From positions 1 to 32,554 of the forward strand of contig DATLZE010000173.1 of assembly GCA_035574195.1 (NCBI GenBank): a stretch of DNA of 32,554 nucleotides. Reading direction: 5' to 3'. The position numbers and the translations under genes are program-made. Below the pieces are notes generated by a model, which was not told the origin of the DNA, searched no databases, and worked only from the letters and a program-made list of their open reading frames with translations. Shown here one piece after another: positions 8,732-16,475 of the stretch (position 1 is the stretch's first letter; each line of letters begins with the position of its first letter). The stretch comes from SG8-41 sp035574195 (lineage in GTDB: Bacteria; Pseudomonadota; Gammaproteobacteria; Burkholderiales; SG8-41).

Positions 8732-10477
8732 CTAGGCCCTGCCGTAACCGTACACCTCCACCGGCGAGTGCCCCTTGATCGCCATCGGCCCGAGGGGAAC
8801 GAGCCCGGCGGCGCCCTCCAGCCGCTCCGCCACTGCGCGCGAGACGACGATGCGGCAGCCGGCTTCCTTGGTAAGGCCCTCCAGGCGCGAGGCGACGTTG
8901 GTCACATCGCCGATCGCGGTGAAGTCGTGGCGCGCGGAGGAACCCACGTGCCCGATCACCGCTTCGCCCGCATGCAGCCCCACCCCGATCTCCATCGGCG
9001 CCTCGCCCTCGGCACGAAACTGCGCATTGAGCTCGTTCACGTATTCCAGCATCGCGCGCGCCGCCTCGAACGCTTCCCGGCACGGGTTCTCGAGCGGCTT
9101 GGGCGCGCCGAACACCGCCATGATGCCGTCGCCCATGAAGCTCACCACGGCTCCGCCTCTTTCGTGGATCAGCGCCACGACGTGCTCGAAATAGCGGTTG
9201 AGAAAGCGGATCACCTGCTGCGGCGTCATGCCCTCGCTGCGCGTAGTGTAGCCGCGGATGTCGGAGAACATCACGCACACGAAGCCGCTCACGCCGCCGA
9301 GCTCGGGGCGGATGCGGCCGGCGAGGATCTCCTCCAGGACCGCCGGGCTCACATAGCCCGAGAAGGAGGCGCGCAGCCTGCGCCGCTCGCGCAGCTTCTC
9401 GATCGTATCGAGGGCGTTGCGGCTCCCGAGCGCGAGCCCCGCGGCGAGGAGCGGCGGGCCGGCGGGGAACATCCACCCCAGGGCGAGGCCCCAGGTCGCC
9501 GCCGCAAGGAGCGCGAGCGCCACGGCGCAATAAAGCGCAGCGACGGCAGGCGCGCCGGCGGACACGAACCAGAACAGCGCCGCCCCCGCGCCCGCCGCCG
9601 CGACGAGCGCGGAGGGCGCAGCCTGAATGAAGCCGCGGTCGAGCAGGTTCCTCAGCGCCTGAGCGTGGAGCAGCACCCCGGGCACTTCGAGCGCCTCCGG
9701 CTCCCAAGCGGCGAGCGAGACCGGCACCGCCTGCCGATCGGCGAACGGCAGCACCATCCCGAGCAACACCGGGCGGCCGCGAAACGCCTGCTCGAGCGCC
9801 GCGCGGTCCCCCGCGTCGAGCCAGTCGAGCACGCGGTGAAACGGCACGTAGTCGAAGCGCGCGCCGTGCCAGAAGTCGAGATAGCCCGCCCCCTGCGGCT
9901 CGAGCGCGAGCGCGCGCGCGAGCTGGCCCGCGAGCGTGGGCACCGGCTCGCCGTTCGCTCCGAGCCGCTCGTCGTAGCGGCGCACCACCCCGTCGCGGTC
10001 CACCGGAAACAGCGCATAGCCGGCGCCGCCGGGCCCGGCAAGCGCGAGAAACGGAGGATGAACGGGGCGCGGCCTGCCGGAAGGGTCCACGGTGAGCGCG
10101 AGCACCACGGGAAAGGCGCGCCGCGCCTGCAGCAGGCCGGAGAGCAGCCACTTGTCCGAGCCCGGCAGAACCGCGTCGTAGCTGCGGTCCGGCAGCACGA
10201 TGTCCACGCCCACCGCCGCGGGTTGCGCCGCGCTCATCGCCGCGAGGAAGCGGCCGAGGTGCCGGTGCCACAGCGTCACTGGCTCGGGCAGGCGCCTGAC
10301 CGTCTCCTCGTCCACCCCGACCACCACCACTTCGCGCGCGGCGGGCTGAGGGAACCACGCCCGCAGCAGCCGGAACTGGGCATCGAGAAGTTTCAGGTCG
10401 GCCCACCGCAGCGCGGGGAGGTAGGCGAGCAGCGCGCCGCACAGGGCGAGCGCCACGAACGGGACGTGCCGGCGCAT
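8732..10477 (-). CDS. CHASE2-domain class III adenylate/guanylate cyclase
   Basis: This is a 581-residue protein. Residues 5-22 form an N-terminal membrane helix, and about 25-285 an extracytoplasmic CHASE2 sensor (VVVVGVDEETV, AAVGVDIVLPDRSY, PVLLG). Closely spaced hydrophobic helices follow at about 289-352, then a cytoplasmic cyclase domain (about 395-580). Metal-binding Asp406 (MFSDIRGYT) and Asp450 (FMGDGIMAVFG) and the transition-state pair Asn527/Arg531 (DVTNVASRLEG) are present, so it should be active. The base-selecting positions are unusual: Ser446 where adenylate cyclases carry Lys, and Thr520 (DFTAIGD) as in class IIIb enzymes. The product (cAMP or cGMP) cannot be read from sequence. 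It lies 38 bases after the caspase-like gene and before two cNMP-binding proteins. Confidence 0.94.
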   Translation of the reverse strand: MRRHVPFVALALCGALLAYLPALRWADLKLLDAQFRLLRAWFPQPAAREVVVVGVDEETVRRLPEPVTLWHRHLGRFLAAMSAAQPAAVGVDIVLPDRSYDAVLPGSDKWLLSGLLQARRAFPVVLALTVDPSGRPRPVHPPFLALAGPGGAGYALFPVDRDGVVRRYDERLGANGEPVPTLAGQLARALALEPQGAGYLDFWHGARFDYVPFHRVLDWLDAGDRAALEQAFRGRPVLLGMVLPFADRQAVPVSLAAWEPEALEVPGVLLHAQALRNLLDRGFIQAAPSALVAAAGAGAALFWFVSAGAPAVAALYCAVALALLAAATWGLALGWMFPAGPPLLAAGLALGSRNALDTIEKLRERRRLRASFSGYVSPAVLEEILAGRIRPELGGVSGFVCVMFSDIRGYTTRSEGMTPQQVIRFLNRYFEHVVALIHERGGAVVSFMGDGIMAVFGAPKPLENPCREAFEAARAMLEYVNELNAQFRAEGEAPMEIGVGLHAGEAVIGHVGSSARHDFTAIGDVTNVASRLEGLTKEAGCRIVVSRAVAERLEGAAGLVPLGPMAIKGHSPVEVYGYGRA

Positions 10478-10515
10478 GGATCAAGTTTAGCAGGGAGGCG
10501 CCGCGCCCCGCCCGC

Positions 10516-12411
10516 TCACGATTGGTGAAACGCCACGAGCTCGTCCCTCTCGGATCGCACGATCGCGTTGTTGGCCTGGAACATCAGCCACTCGCTGAGA
10601 ACCGGCCGCCGCACCTGGTCCGGCGCGTACCAGACCTTCCGGTCCCATCGAAGAATGGCCCAGTTGCCGCCAACGAACCCGGGAGGCCGCCAGCCGATCC
10701 CGGTCTGCCAGCCGCGCGCCTCGACTCGGAAAGCATTGAAAGTTCCGGCGGGAACCACGATCCGCTCGCGGTCGGCTATCCTCAGCTCCAGCTCGACAGT
10801 GGCGTCGATGCCCTTGCCCGGCAGCATGATGCGAAACCGGGTATTCCAGCGCTTGCCGACGGAAAAATCGGCGGGCACCATCTGGTTAGGCGACCATGAG
10901 CCCTGTGGGAAGCGGAGAACGTTCCCGAGCAGGTCGGTGACAAACCGTCCCCCGTTGTAGCGCACCTCGGTATCGGTGATCTCGGTGACCGCGAGACGGG
11001 TCCGCTCCATCTCCAGCTTCGTCAGCAGATCTATGCGCCGGTAGGAATAGAAGTCGCCGACCCGGTAGGCGGTGCTCGCGGTCACCGTGCCCTTGCTGTA
11101 AGGATTCTCCGGCGCCGAGACGATCTGGATTTTCTTCTCGCCCAGCTGGGCGAGCACCTGGTCGAGCCGCAACTGCGCCAGCTCGGAAAAGCGTCCGCTG
11201 GGATAGCGCATCAGGTAATCCTCCAGCGGCCCGGGCTCGCGGGACTCCTTGATCCGCTCCCACAGAGCCAGCTCTTCCTCGAACAGGCGCTCCGCGAGGT
11301 CCTCCGCGGGTTTCGCGCGCTTGGCCGCTTCTTCGCGGCGCCGGCGCTCGGCTTCTTCTTCCGCGCGCCGCTGCTCCTCGCGCGCCAGTTCTTGCTGGCG
11401 CCTGCGCTCGGCTTCCTCCGCGATGCGCTTCTGCTCGAGCCGCGCCAGCTCCTCCTTGCGCCGGAGCTCGACCTCCTGCTCGGCGCGCCGCTGCTCCTCG
11501 CGCGCCAGCGCTTCGCGGCGCTCGCGCTCCGCCTCCTCGGTGGCGAGCGCGAGCAGGGGCTGCGGCGGCACGAACCAGAAGTCCTGCTCCAGGGAGGTGC
11601 TCTCCCACGGAATCTGGGACCCGTTCGAGCGGCGGCGCACGGCGAGCCGCACCCGCTTGAACACGTCCTCGATCTTCGCTTCCGGCACGCGGATCTGGCG
11701 CACCAGGTTTTCGGTGTAGAGCCCGTGCTCGCCGTCTCCGTCGCTCGCGGTGTGGCCCGGCGCCGTCGCATACGCGAGCAGCGTGCCGGGGGGCGCGTCG
11801 AGCTGCGACAGCCCCTTCTGATCGAGGCGCCGTGCGGAGCCGAAGGGGTTGTTGCGGCAAGCGTCCAGAATGATGACGTTCATCGGATTGCCTGCGCGGC
11901 GCAGCCCCTCGATCAGGCTGTTCACGTCCACGCCGCGCTCGCGCAGCTCCTCCACATCGCCGATCTCTTCGCCGAGCGGAAGCAGGTAGTTGCGCCAGGC
12001 GAGCTGCGCGCCGTGGCCGGCGAAATAGAACAACCCCACCGCTCCTGCCCGCGCCAGTCCCTCGGTATAGGCGCGAATCGCGTCCAGCATCGCAGCGCGA
12101 CCCGATTCCAGGGCGAGGGTTACCTCGAAACCGACGCCCTTGAGCACCTCGGCCATGGCGCGGGCGTCGTTGGGGGGATTTCTGAGCGGGGCGTGCGGAT
12201 AGCGGCTATTGCCCAGCACCAGTGCCCGCTTCGGCGCGCGCAGCAATTCCTTCGCGCCGACGCCCTCCCGCGCCTGGGCGCGCGCGAACTCAGCGCCGAC
12301 TGATAACCCACGGCCGAGGGCAGGCGCCCGCGCCTGGGCGCGCGCGACCGCAGGGCAGAAGAGCAGGCCCGCGGCCGCTGCACCCAGCACGCGGCGCCGG
12401 CTCCAGCGCAT
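10516..12411 (-). CDS. Tat-exported caspase-like (C14 p20) peptidase with coiled coil and C-terminal beta domain
   Basis: This is a 631-residue protein from the ATG at 12411; a GTG one codon earlier is the alternative and no strong ribosome-binding site is seen. The N-terminus has a twin-arginine motif, WSRRRVLG, followed by a hydrophobic stretch and AVARA, so export folded by Tat is likely. The caspase p20 domain is at about 60-280: His133 in FYFAGHGAQ and Cys185 in VIILDACRNNP, with ALVLGNSRYPHAPLRNP at its start. Residues about 290-365 form a highly charged coiled coil with three 20-residue repeats. The last 185 residues are a beta-rich domain of unknown fold containing FPQGSWSPNQM and WQTGIGWRPPG. 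It is the first gene of the minus-strand island and the third clan CD peptidase in it. Confidence 0.92.
   Translation of the reverse strand: MRWSRRRVLGAAAAGLLFCPAVARAQARAPALGRGLSVGAEFARAQAREGVGAKELLRAPKRALVLGNSRYPHAPLRNPPNDARAMAEVLKGVGFEVTLALESGRAAMLDAIRAYTEGLARAGAVGLFYFAGHGAQLAWRNYLLPLGEEIGDVEELRERGVDVNSLIEGLRRAGNPMNVIILDACRNNPFGSARRLDQKGLSQLDAPPGTLLAYATAPGHTASDGDGEHGLYTENLVRQIRVPEAKIEDVFKRVRLAVRRRSNGSQIPWESTSLEQDFWFVPPQPLLALATEEAERERREALAREEQRRAEQEVELRRKEELARLEQKRIAEEAERRRQQELAREEQRRAEEEAERRRREEAAKRAKPAEDLAERLFEEELALWERIKESREPGPLEDYLMRYPSGRFSELAQLRLDQVLAQLGEKKIQIVSAPENPYSKGTVTASTAYRVGDFYSYRRIDLLTKLEMERTRLAVTEITDTEVRYNGGRFVTDLLGNVLRFPQGSWSPNQMVPADFSVGKRWNTRFRIMLPGKGIDATVELELRIADRERIVVPAGTFNAFRVEARGWQTGIGWRPPGFVGGNWAILRWDRKVWYAPDQVRRPVLSEWLMFQANNAIVRSERDELVAFHQS
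11335..11514 (-). repeat. Three 60-base coding repeats (20 residues each) in the caspase-like gene
   Basis: Units at 11455-11514, 11395-11454 and 11335-11394 encode related blocks beginning EALAREEQRR, EELARLEQKR and QELAREEQRR. The first and third are closest, sharing a 26-base identical run ending in the LAREEQRRA codons exactly 120 bases apart. The repeats form a charged alpha-helical rod between the peptidase and the C-terminal domain. Such repeats can change copy number. Confidence 0.8.
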
Positions 12412-12523
12412 CACGGCAGCACCCGCGCTTCCGGGGGCGAAAGCGCGCTCGAGAGCGGCATTGACAGAGCCCGTGTTCCGTCGGAATCTTCGAATGCGGC
12501 GCGGAAACGACCGGCCGTCTTCA

Positions 12524-12551
12524 TGGCGCTCGCTGTCTGGCGCTCGCTGTC
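12524..12551. repeat. Perfect 14-base tandem duplication in the divergent intergenic region
   Basis: TGGCGCTCGCTGTC occurs twice back to back (12524-12537 and 12538-12551). It lies between the divergent caspase-like and crotonase genes, next to possible -10 elements for both directions. It may be a slippage product or a pair of regulator half-sites on the same face. Confidence 0.75.
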
Positions 12552-12557
12552 GGAATC

Positions 12558-12585
12558 ATTATCATGTCATAGAAAACCGGCGCAA
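12558..12585 (-). promoter_or_regulatory. Candidate promoter for the caspase-cyclase-kinase island
   Basis: On the minus strand a GATAAT -10 (12558-12563, five of six) is preceded at 16 bases by a weak -35, TTGCGC (12580-12585). It would give a leader of about 140 bases before the ATG at 12411, with the 14-base tandem repeat inside it. The plus strand has an overlapping TATCAT (12560-12565) that could serve the crotonase. Evidence is only match to consensus. Confidence 0.3.
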
Positions 12586-12592
12586 GAAAGGC

Positions 12593-13420
12593 ATGACGCC
12601 CGGATCGCCCTCGAGCACCTCCGCCCTCGGCGCGCTCGCGTCCGGAGGTTCCCCCCTGCTGCGCCGCGACGCGGGCGGGATCGCGACCCTCACGCTCAAC
12701 CGCCCCGCCCAGTACAACGCGCTCGACTCGGCGCTCCTCGCGTGCCTGGAGAAAGCCCTCGAGGCGATCGCGCAGGACGCCGCCGTACGGGTGGTGGTGA
12801 TCGCCGGCGCGGGGCGCGCGTTCTGCGCCGGGCACGACCTCAAGGAGCTGCGCGCCCACCCGGACCCCGGCTTCGCCCGGGCGGTGTTCGAGCGCTGCGC
12901 GCGCCTGATGATCGCGTTGACGCGCCTGCCGCAACCGGTGATCGCGCGCGTGCACGGTCCCGCCTTCGCCGCCGGCTGCCAGCTCGTCGCGCAGTGCGAT
13001 CTCGCGGTGGCGAGCACGGAGGCGAGCTTCGCGACTTCCGGAGTGAAGTTCGGGCTCTTCTGCTCGACGCCCGGCGTCGCCCTGGCGCGCAGCCTTCCCC
13101 GCAAGCAGGCGCTCGAAATGTTGCTCACGGGCGAGCCGATCGGCGCCCAGGCCGCGCTCGCCGGCGGGCTCGTCAACCGCGTGGTGGCGCCCGAAGAGCT
13201 CGACGCGGAAGTCGCCAGGCTCGCGAGCTCGATCCTCGCCAAGTCCGCGGCCGCCGTCGCGCTCGGGAAAAAGGCGTTCTACGCCCAGGCCGAGGCGGGG
13301 CTCGAGGAGGCCTACCGGCTCGCCGTGGAAGCGATGGCGTGCAACATGGCAGCCGAGGATGCCGCCGAGGGGATCGAGGCGTTCATCGAGAAGCGGCCCC
13401 CGCGGTGGAAGAACAAATAG
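12593..13420 (+). CDS. Enoyl-CoA hydratase/isomerase family protein, ECHDC3-like
   Basis: This is a 275-residue crotonase-fold protein; the frame is open upstream, but the ATG at 12593 with GAAAGG just before it gives the normal family length. The oxyanion-hole regions are present (AFCAGHDLKEL, 77-86; GPAFAAGCQLV, 122-132). The helix that normally carries catalytic Glu reads ATSGVKFGLFCSTPG (148-161), a pattern I associate with the ECHDC3 subgroup; the usual Pro-Glu is replaced by Gly-Val (150-151). It should bind a CoA thioester but may not be a classical hydratase. Neighbours (SDR, CoA-transferase, carboxylate-binding proteins) suggest an organic-acid or acyl-CoA pathway. It is transcribed divergently from the peptidase island and convergently with the SDR. 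Confidence 0.9.
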   Translation: MTPGSPSSTSALGALASGGSPLLRRDAGGIATLTLNRPAQYNALDSALLACLEKALEAIAQDAAVRVVVIAGAGRAFCAGHDLKELRAHPDPGFARAVFERCARLMIALTRLPQPVIARVHGPAFAAGCQLVAQCDLAVASTEASFATSGVKFGLFCSTPGVALARSLPRKQALEMLLTGEPIGAQAALAGGLVNRVVAPEELDAEVARLASSILAKSAAAVALGKKAFYAQAEAGLEEAYRLAVEAMACNMAAEDAAEGIEAFIEKRPPRWKNK

Positions 13421-13536
13421 CTCGGCCGAGACTCGGGTCCATCCCGCACCGGAAAAGTCCCGGAATTCAGGACGCTGGCGGGCGGCCGCGGCACACGGGC
13501 AACGGGCGGCCCGGCGCCGTCGCACGAGGCGCGCGC

Positions 13537-14328
13537 TCAAGGCAGCCCGCGCGCGATGCCTCCGTCCACGAGAATCGTCTGGCAGTTGACGTAGCTCGCC
13601 TGGTGCGAGGCGAGGAACGCGACCACCGCGGCGATCTCCTCGGGCCGCCCGAAGCGGCCGAGCGGGATCTCCTGCGCGTACTCGTGCAGGACCGCCTCGG
13701 AGCTGACACCGCGGGCGCGCGCGATCTCCTCCGCGCGCGTGGTCCACAGCGCGGTGAGCGTGCGGCCCGGCGCAACCGAGTTGACGCGGATGCCGTAGGG
13801 CGCGAATTCCGCCCCGAGCGTCTTCACGAGCGCGAGCAGCCCCGCCTTGTGAACGTTGGAGACCACCTGCTCGGGGTACGGCATGCGCGCGCCCGCGGCC
13901 CCTAGGATCACGATCCGCCCCTTGCCCGAGCGCTTGAGGCATTCGAGCGCGGCGCGGATCACCCGCACCGTGCCGAGCACGTTGAACTCGTAGTTGGCGA
14001 TCCAGTCCGCGTCCTCGAGCGCCTCGAAGCGCGCGCGGCGGCTGCCCCCGACCGCGGTCACCAGGATGTCGAGCGCCGGGGATTCTTTCTCGAGCCAGGC
14101 GCGCAGCCGTGCCACATCGGCCGCGCAGGTGACATCGGCGGCGAGCCAGGAGACTGCGGAGCCCGCCACCCGTTCGAGCTCGCGCGCGGCGGCGGCGAGC
14201 TTTCCCGCGTTGCGCGAGCAGATCAGTACCCGCGCTCCTTCCCCGAGCAGCGCTTTCGCGCTCTCGTAGCCGATGCCTTCGCTCGCGCCGACGACGAGCG
14301 CGGTCTCGCCCCGGATCCCGAGGTCCAT
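13537..14328 (-). CDS. Short-chain dehydrogenase/reductase family protein with altered active site
   Basis: This is a 263-residue protein. The dinucleotide-binding motif VVGASEGIG (12-20) is intact, as are the structural Asn116 (YEFNVLG) and the C-terminal VAPGRT (185-190) and LVDGG. The catalytic region is not standard: where YxxxK is expected the sequence is SNVHK (157-161), so Tyr is replaced by Ser157 while Lys161 stays, and the catalytic Ser position is Ala144. Some SDR subgroups are known with SN in place of the Tyr region. Oxidoreductase activity is therefore uncertain. The ATG directly follows the stop of the upstream binding-protein gene (TGAATG), so the two are translationally coupled. 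Confidence 0.9.
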   Translation of the reverse strand: MDLGIRGETALVVGASEGIGYESAKALLGEGARVLICSRNAGKLAAAARELERVAGSAVSWLAADVTCAADVARLRAWLEKESPALDILVTAVGGSRRARFEALEDADWIANYEFNVLGTVRVIRAALECLKRSGKGRIVILGAAGARMPYPEQVVSNVHKAGLLALVKTLGAEFAPYGIRVNSVAPGRTLTALWTTRAEEIARARGVSSEAVLHEYAQEIPLGRFGRPEEIAAVVAFLASHQASYVNCQTILVDGGIARGLP

Positions 14329-15297
14329 TCAGTCAATCCGGGCGCCGCTCAGCTTCACCACGTGGGCGTACTTGTCGTAGTCCGACCTCAAGCGCTGCGC
14401 GAATTCCTCGATCGTCATCGGCATCGGATCGAGGGTCTGGGCCGAGAGCTTGGCGGCGACCTCCGGATCGGCGAGCGCCTTGCGCAGCTCCGCGTTCAGC
14501 CGCTCGACGATCGGGCGCGGCGTGCCCGCCGGCGCGAAGGCCGCGACCCAGGCGGTGAATTCATAGCCGGGGAGGAACTCGGCGATCGCCGGCACCTCCG
14601 GAAACTGCGCCGTGCGCTTCTCGGAAGTCACCCCGAGCGGCCGCACCCGGCCGGAGCGCAGATGCGGATAGAGCGAGCCGATGGTGGCGGTCATCGCCTG
14701 CGTCTCGCCCGCGATGATCGCCGCGGCGGCCGGCCCCCCTCCCTTGTACGGCACGTGCACCATGTCGAGCTTCGCCATCGAGGCGAACAGCGCCATCGTG
14801 AGGTGCACGAAACTGCCGTTGCCGGCCGAGCCGTAGACGATCTCGCCGGGGCGCTTCCTGGCGAGCGCGATGAATTCCTTTCCGCTCTTCACCGGCAGCG
14901 ACGGATGCACGACCAGCATGCCGACCTGGCGCGCGAGCGTGGTGATGCCGATGAAGTCCTTCAGCGCATCGTAAGGCAGCTTCTTGTAGAGATGGGGATT
15001 GGCGACATGCGTCGCCGACTGCACCATGAGGGTGTAGCCGTCCGGCGGGCTGTTCGCGACCACCTCGGATCCGATCGTGCCCGCCGCCCCGCCGCGGTTC
15101 TCGATCACGAACTGCTGCTTGAGCATCTCCGACATCTTCTGGAACACGATGCGCGCCACGATGTCGTTCGAGCCGCCCGGCGGGAACACCACGACCACCC
15201 GCACCGGCTTCGCGGGATAGGCCTGGGCCGCCGCGGGGCCTGCGGCGAGCGTGAGCGCGGCGGCGAGCGCCGCGACAGCGTAACGCGATGTCTTCAT
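14329..15297 (-). CDS. Bug/TctC-type tripartite tricarboxylate transporter substrate-binding protein (second of a pair)
   Basis: This is a 322-residue protein; the ATG has GAGGAGGGA three bases upstream. Residues 1-25 form a signal peptide (LAAALTLAAGPAAAQ). Family hallmarks are YPAKPVRVVVVFPPGGSNDI at the mature N-terminus, AAGTIGSEVVA, DGYTL and HVPYKGGGPAAAA. Such proteins capture carboxylates or similar small molecules in the periplasm, usually for a TctAB membrane pair; no TctA or TctB gene is in the window. It is paralogous to the gene at 15340-16311, 42 bases upstream. Its stop abuts the SDR start. The ligand cannot be told from sequence. Confidence 0.95.
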   Translation of the reverse strand: MKTSRYAVAALAAALTLAAGPAAAQAYPAKPVRVVVVFPPGGSNDIVARIVFQKMSEMLKQQFVIENRGGAAGTIGSEVVANSPPDGYTLMVQSATHVANPHLYKKLPYDALKDFIGITTLARQVGMLVVHPSLPVKSGKEFIALARKRPGEIVYGSAGNGSFVHLTMALFASMAKLDMVHVPYKGGGPAAAAIIAGETQAMTATIGSLYPHLRSGRVRPLGVTSEKRTAQFPEVPAIAEFLPGYEFTAWVAAFAPAGTPRPIVERLNAELRKALADPEVAAKLSAQTLDPMPMTIEEFAQRLRSDYDKYAHVVKLSGARID

Positions 15298-15339
15298 GAT
15301 TCCCTCCTCGTTGTGTGGTTGGCGGACGACCTCCGGAAA

Positions 15340-16311
15340 TCACTCCACTTTCGCGCCCGCGAGCCGGATGAGCTTGCCATACTTCTCGTAGTCGGCGTGG
15401 ATGCGGGCATTGAATTCGTCCAACGGGACGATCCACGGATCGAGCGCCTGGCTCGAGAGGTTCTGCGCGATCTCGGGAAGCTGCAGCACGCGGCTCACCT
15501 CGGCGTGCAACCGCTCGAGGATCGCGCGCGGGGTGCCGGCGGGGGCGAACAGTCCGATCCAGGGGCTCATCTCGTAGCCGGGCACTCCGGCCTCCGCGAT
15601 CGTCGGCACTTCCGGCAGCACTCCCACCCGGCGCGCGGAATTGACGCCGAGCGGGCGCAGCCGGCCCGCGCGCAGGTGCGCGATCACCGTCGAGACGGTG
15701 GCGAGCGAGGCCTGCGCCTCGCCCGCGACGAGCGCGGTCACCTGCGGAGCGCCGCCCTTGTACGGCACATGAGTGAGCTGGATGCCGGTCATCGAGATCA
15801 GCAGCGCCATCGAGAGGTGCGGCGCGCTGCCGTTGCCGGAGGATGAATACAGGATTTCGCCCGGGCGCTTGCGCGCCAGCGCGATGAACTCCTTGACCGA
15901 CCTCGCCGGCAGCGAAGGATGCACCGTCAGCACCCCCGGCTGCGAGGCGAGCAGGATGACGCCGGTGAAGTCCTTGAGCGTGTCGTAGCCGAGCTTGCGA
16001 TAGAGGTGGGCGTTGCCCACGTGCGTGGTCGAGTGCACCATCAGCGTGTAGCCATCGGGCGCGGCTCTCGCCACCAGCTCCGAGCCGATGGTGCCGGCGG
16101 CACCGGGACGGTTGTCGATCACGAACTGCTGGCCCCACGCCTCCGCGAGCTTGTGCGCGACCAGGCGCCCGACCACGTCGTTCGAGCCGCCGGGGGGCCA
16201 GGGAATCACCACCCGCACCGGCTTGGCGGGATAAGTCTGCGCGGGTGCAGCGGCGGGCGCGCCGAGCGCGGCCACAACGAGCAGTGCCGCGGCGCGCGTG
16301 ACGGGCATCAT
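15340..16311 (-). CDS. Bug/TctC-type tripartite tricarboxylate transporter substrate-binding protein (first of a pair)
   Basis: This is a 323-residue protein. Two ATGs stand in tandem; the first (16311) has GGAGG seven bases upstream. A signal peptide ends near AAAPAQ (residue 25), and the mature N-terminus is TYPAKPVRVVIPWPPGGSND. Other hallmarks are NRPGAAGTIGSELVA, HVPYKGGAPQ and FAPAGTPRAILERL. It is a periplasmic high-affinity binding protein for an unknown, probably carboxylate, ligand. It is the first gene of a three-gene run (binding protein, binding protein, SDR) divergent from a CoA-transferase with which it shares a 164-base control region. A shared metabolic route is likely. Confidence 0.95.
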   Translation of the reverse strand: MMPVTRAAALLVVAALGAPAAAPAQTYPAKPVRVVIPWPPGGSNDVVGRLVAHKLAEAWGQQFVIDNRPGAAGTIGSELVARAAPDGYTLMVHSTTHVGNAHLYRKLGYDTLKDFTGVILLASQPGVLTVHPSLPARSVKEFIALARKRPGEILYSSSGNGSAPHLSMALLISMTGIQLTHVPYKGGAPQVTALVAGEAQASLATVSTVIAHLRAGRLRPLGVNSARRVGVLPEVPTIAEAGVPGYEMSPWIGLFAPAGTPRAILERLHAEVSRVLQLPEIAQNLSSQALDPWIVPLDEFNARIHADYEKYGKLIRLAGAKVE

Positions 16312-16353
16312 GCTTCATCCTCCGTGTTGCACGTGATCCGGGACGGCGCGGGC

Positions 16354-16376
16354 AGGGCGCCGCGCGGCGGCGCCCT
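16354..16376. repeat. Inverted repeat with 10-base perfect arms and 3-base spacer
   Basis: AGGGCGCCGC (16354-16363) and GCGGCGCCCT (16367-16376) are exact reverse complements around GCG. The repeat lies in the divergent control region and its last two bases overlap the CTGACA -35 box of the CoA-transferase promoter. It could be a regulator site for both directions or an RNA hairpin in the leader of the leftward operon. No T-run follows. Confidence 0.7.
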
Positions 16377-16404
16377 GACAGTGGCCGGGACGCCACGCTA
16401 CAAT
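16375..16404 (+). promoter_or_regulatory. Candidate sigma-70 promoter of the CoA-transferase gene
   Basis: CTGACA (16375-16380, five of six) is followed after 18 bases by TACAAT (16399-16404, five of six). It predicts a leader of about 65 bases before the ATG at 16476. The spacer holds a second small inverted repeat, GTGGC-N6-GCCAC (16381-16396), well placed for a repressor or LysR-type regulator. Confidence 0.6.
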
Positions 16405-16475
16405 TCCACCACAGCCACGACCTCCGTGTCGAGCCGCGGCGCGGCCGGCGCGGGAAGCCCGGAGGGAATTCCGCG

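Noticed and set aside
12461..12489. Promoter from the perfect TTGACA at 12461
   Set aside because: No acceptable -10 at 16-18 bases (GAATCT at 17), so the -35 match is probably chance.
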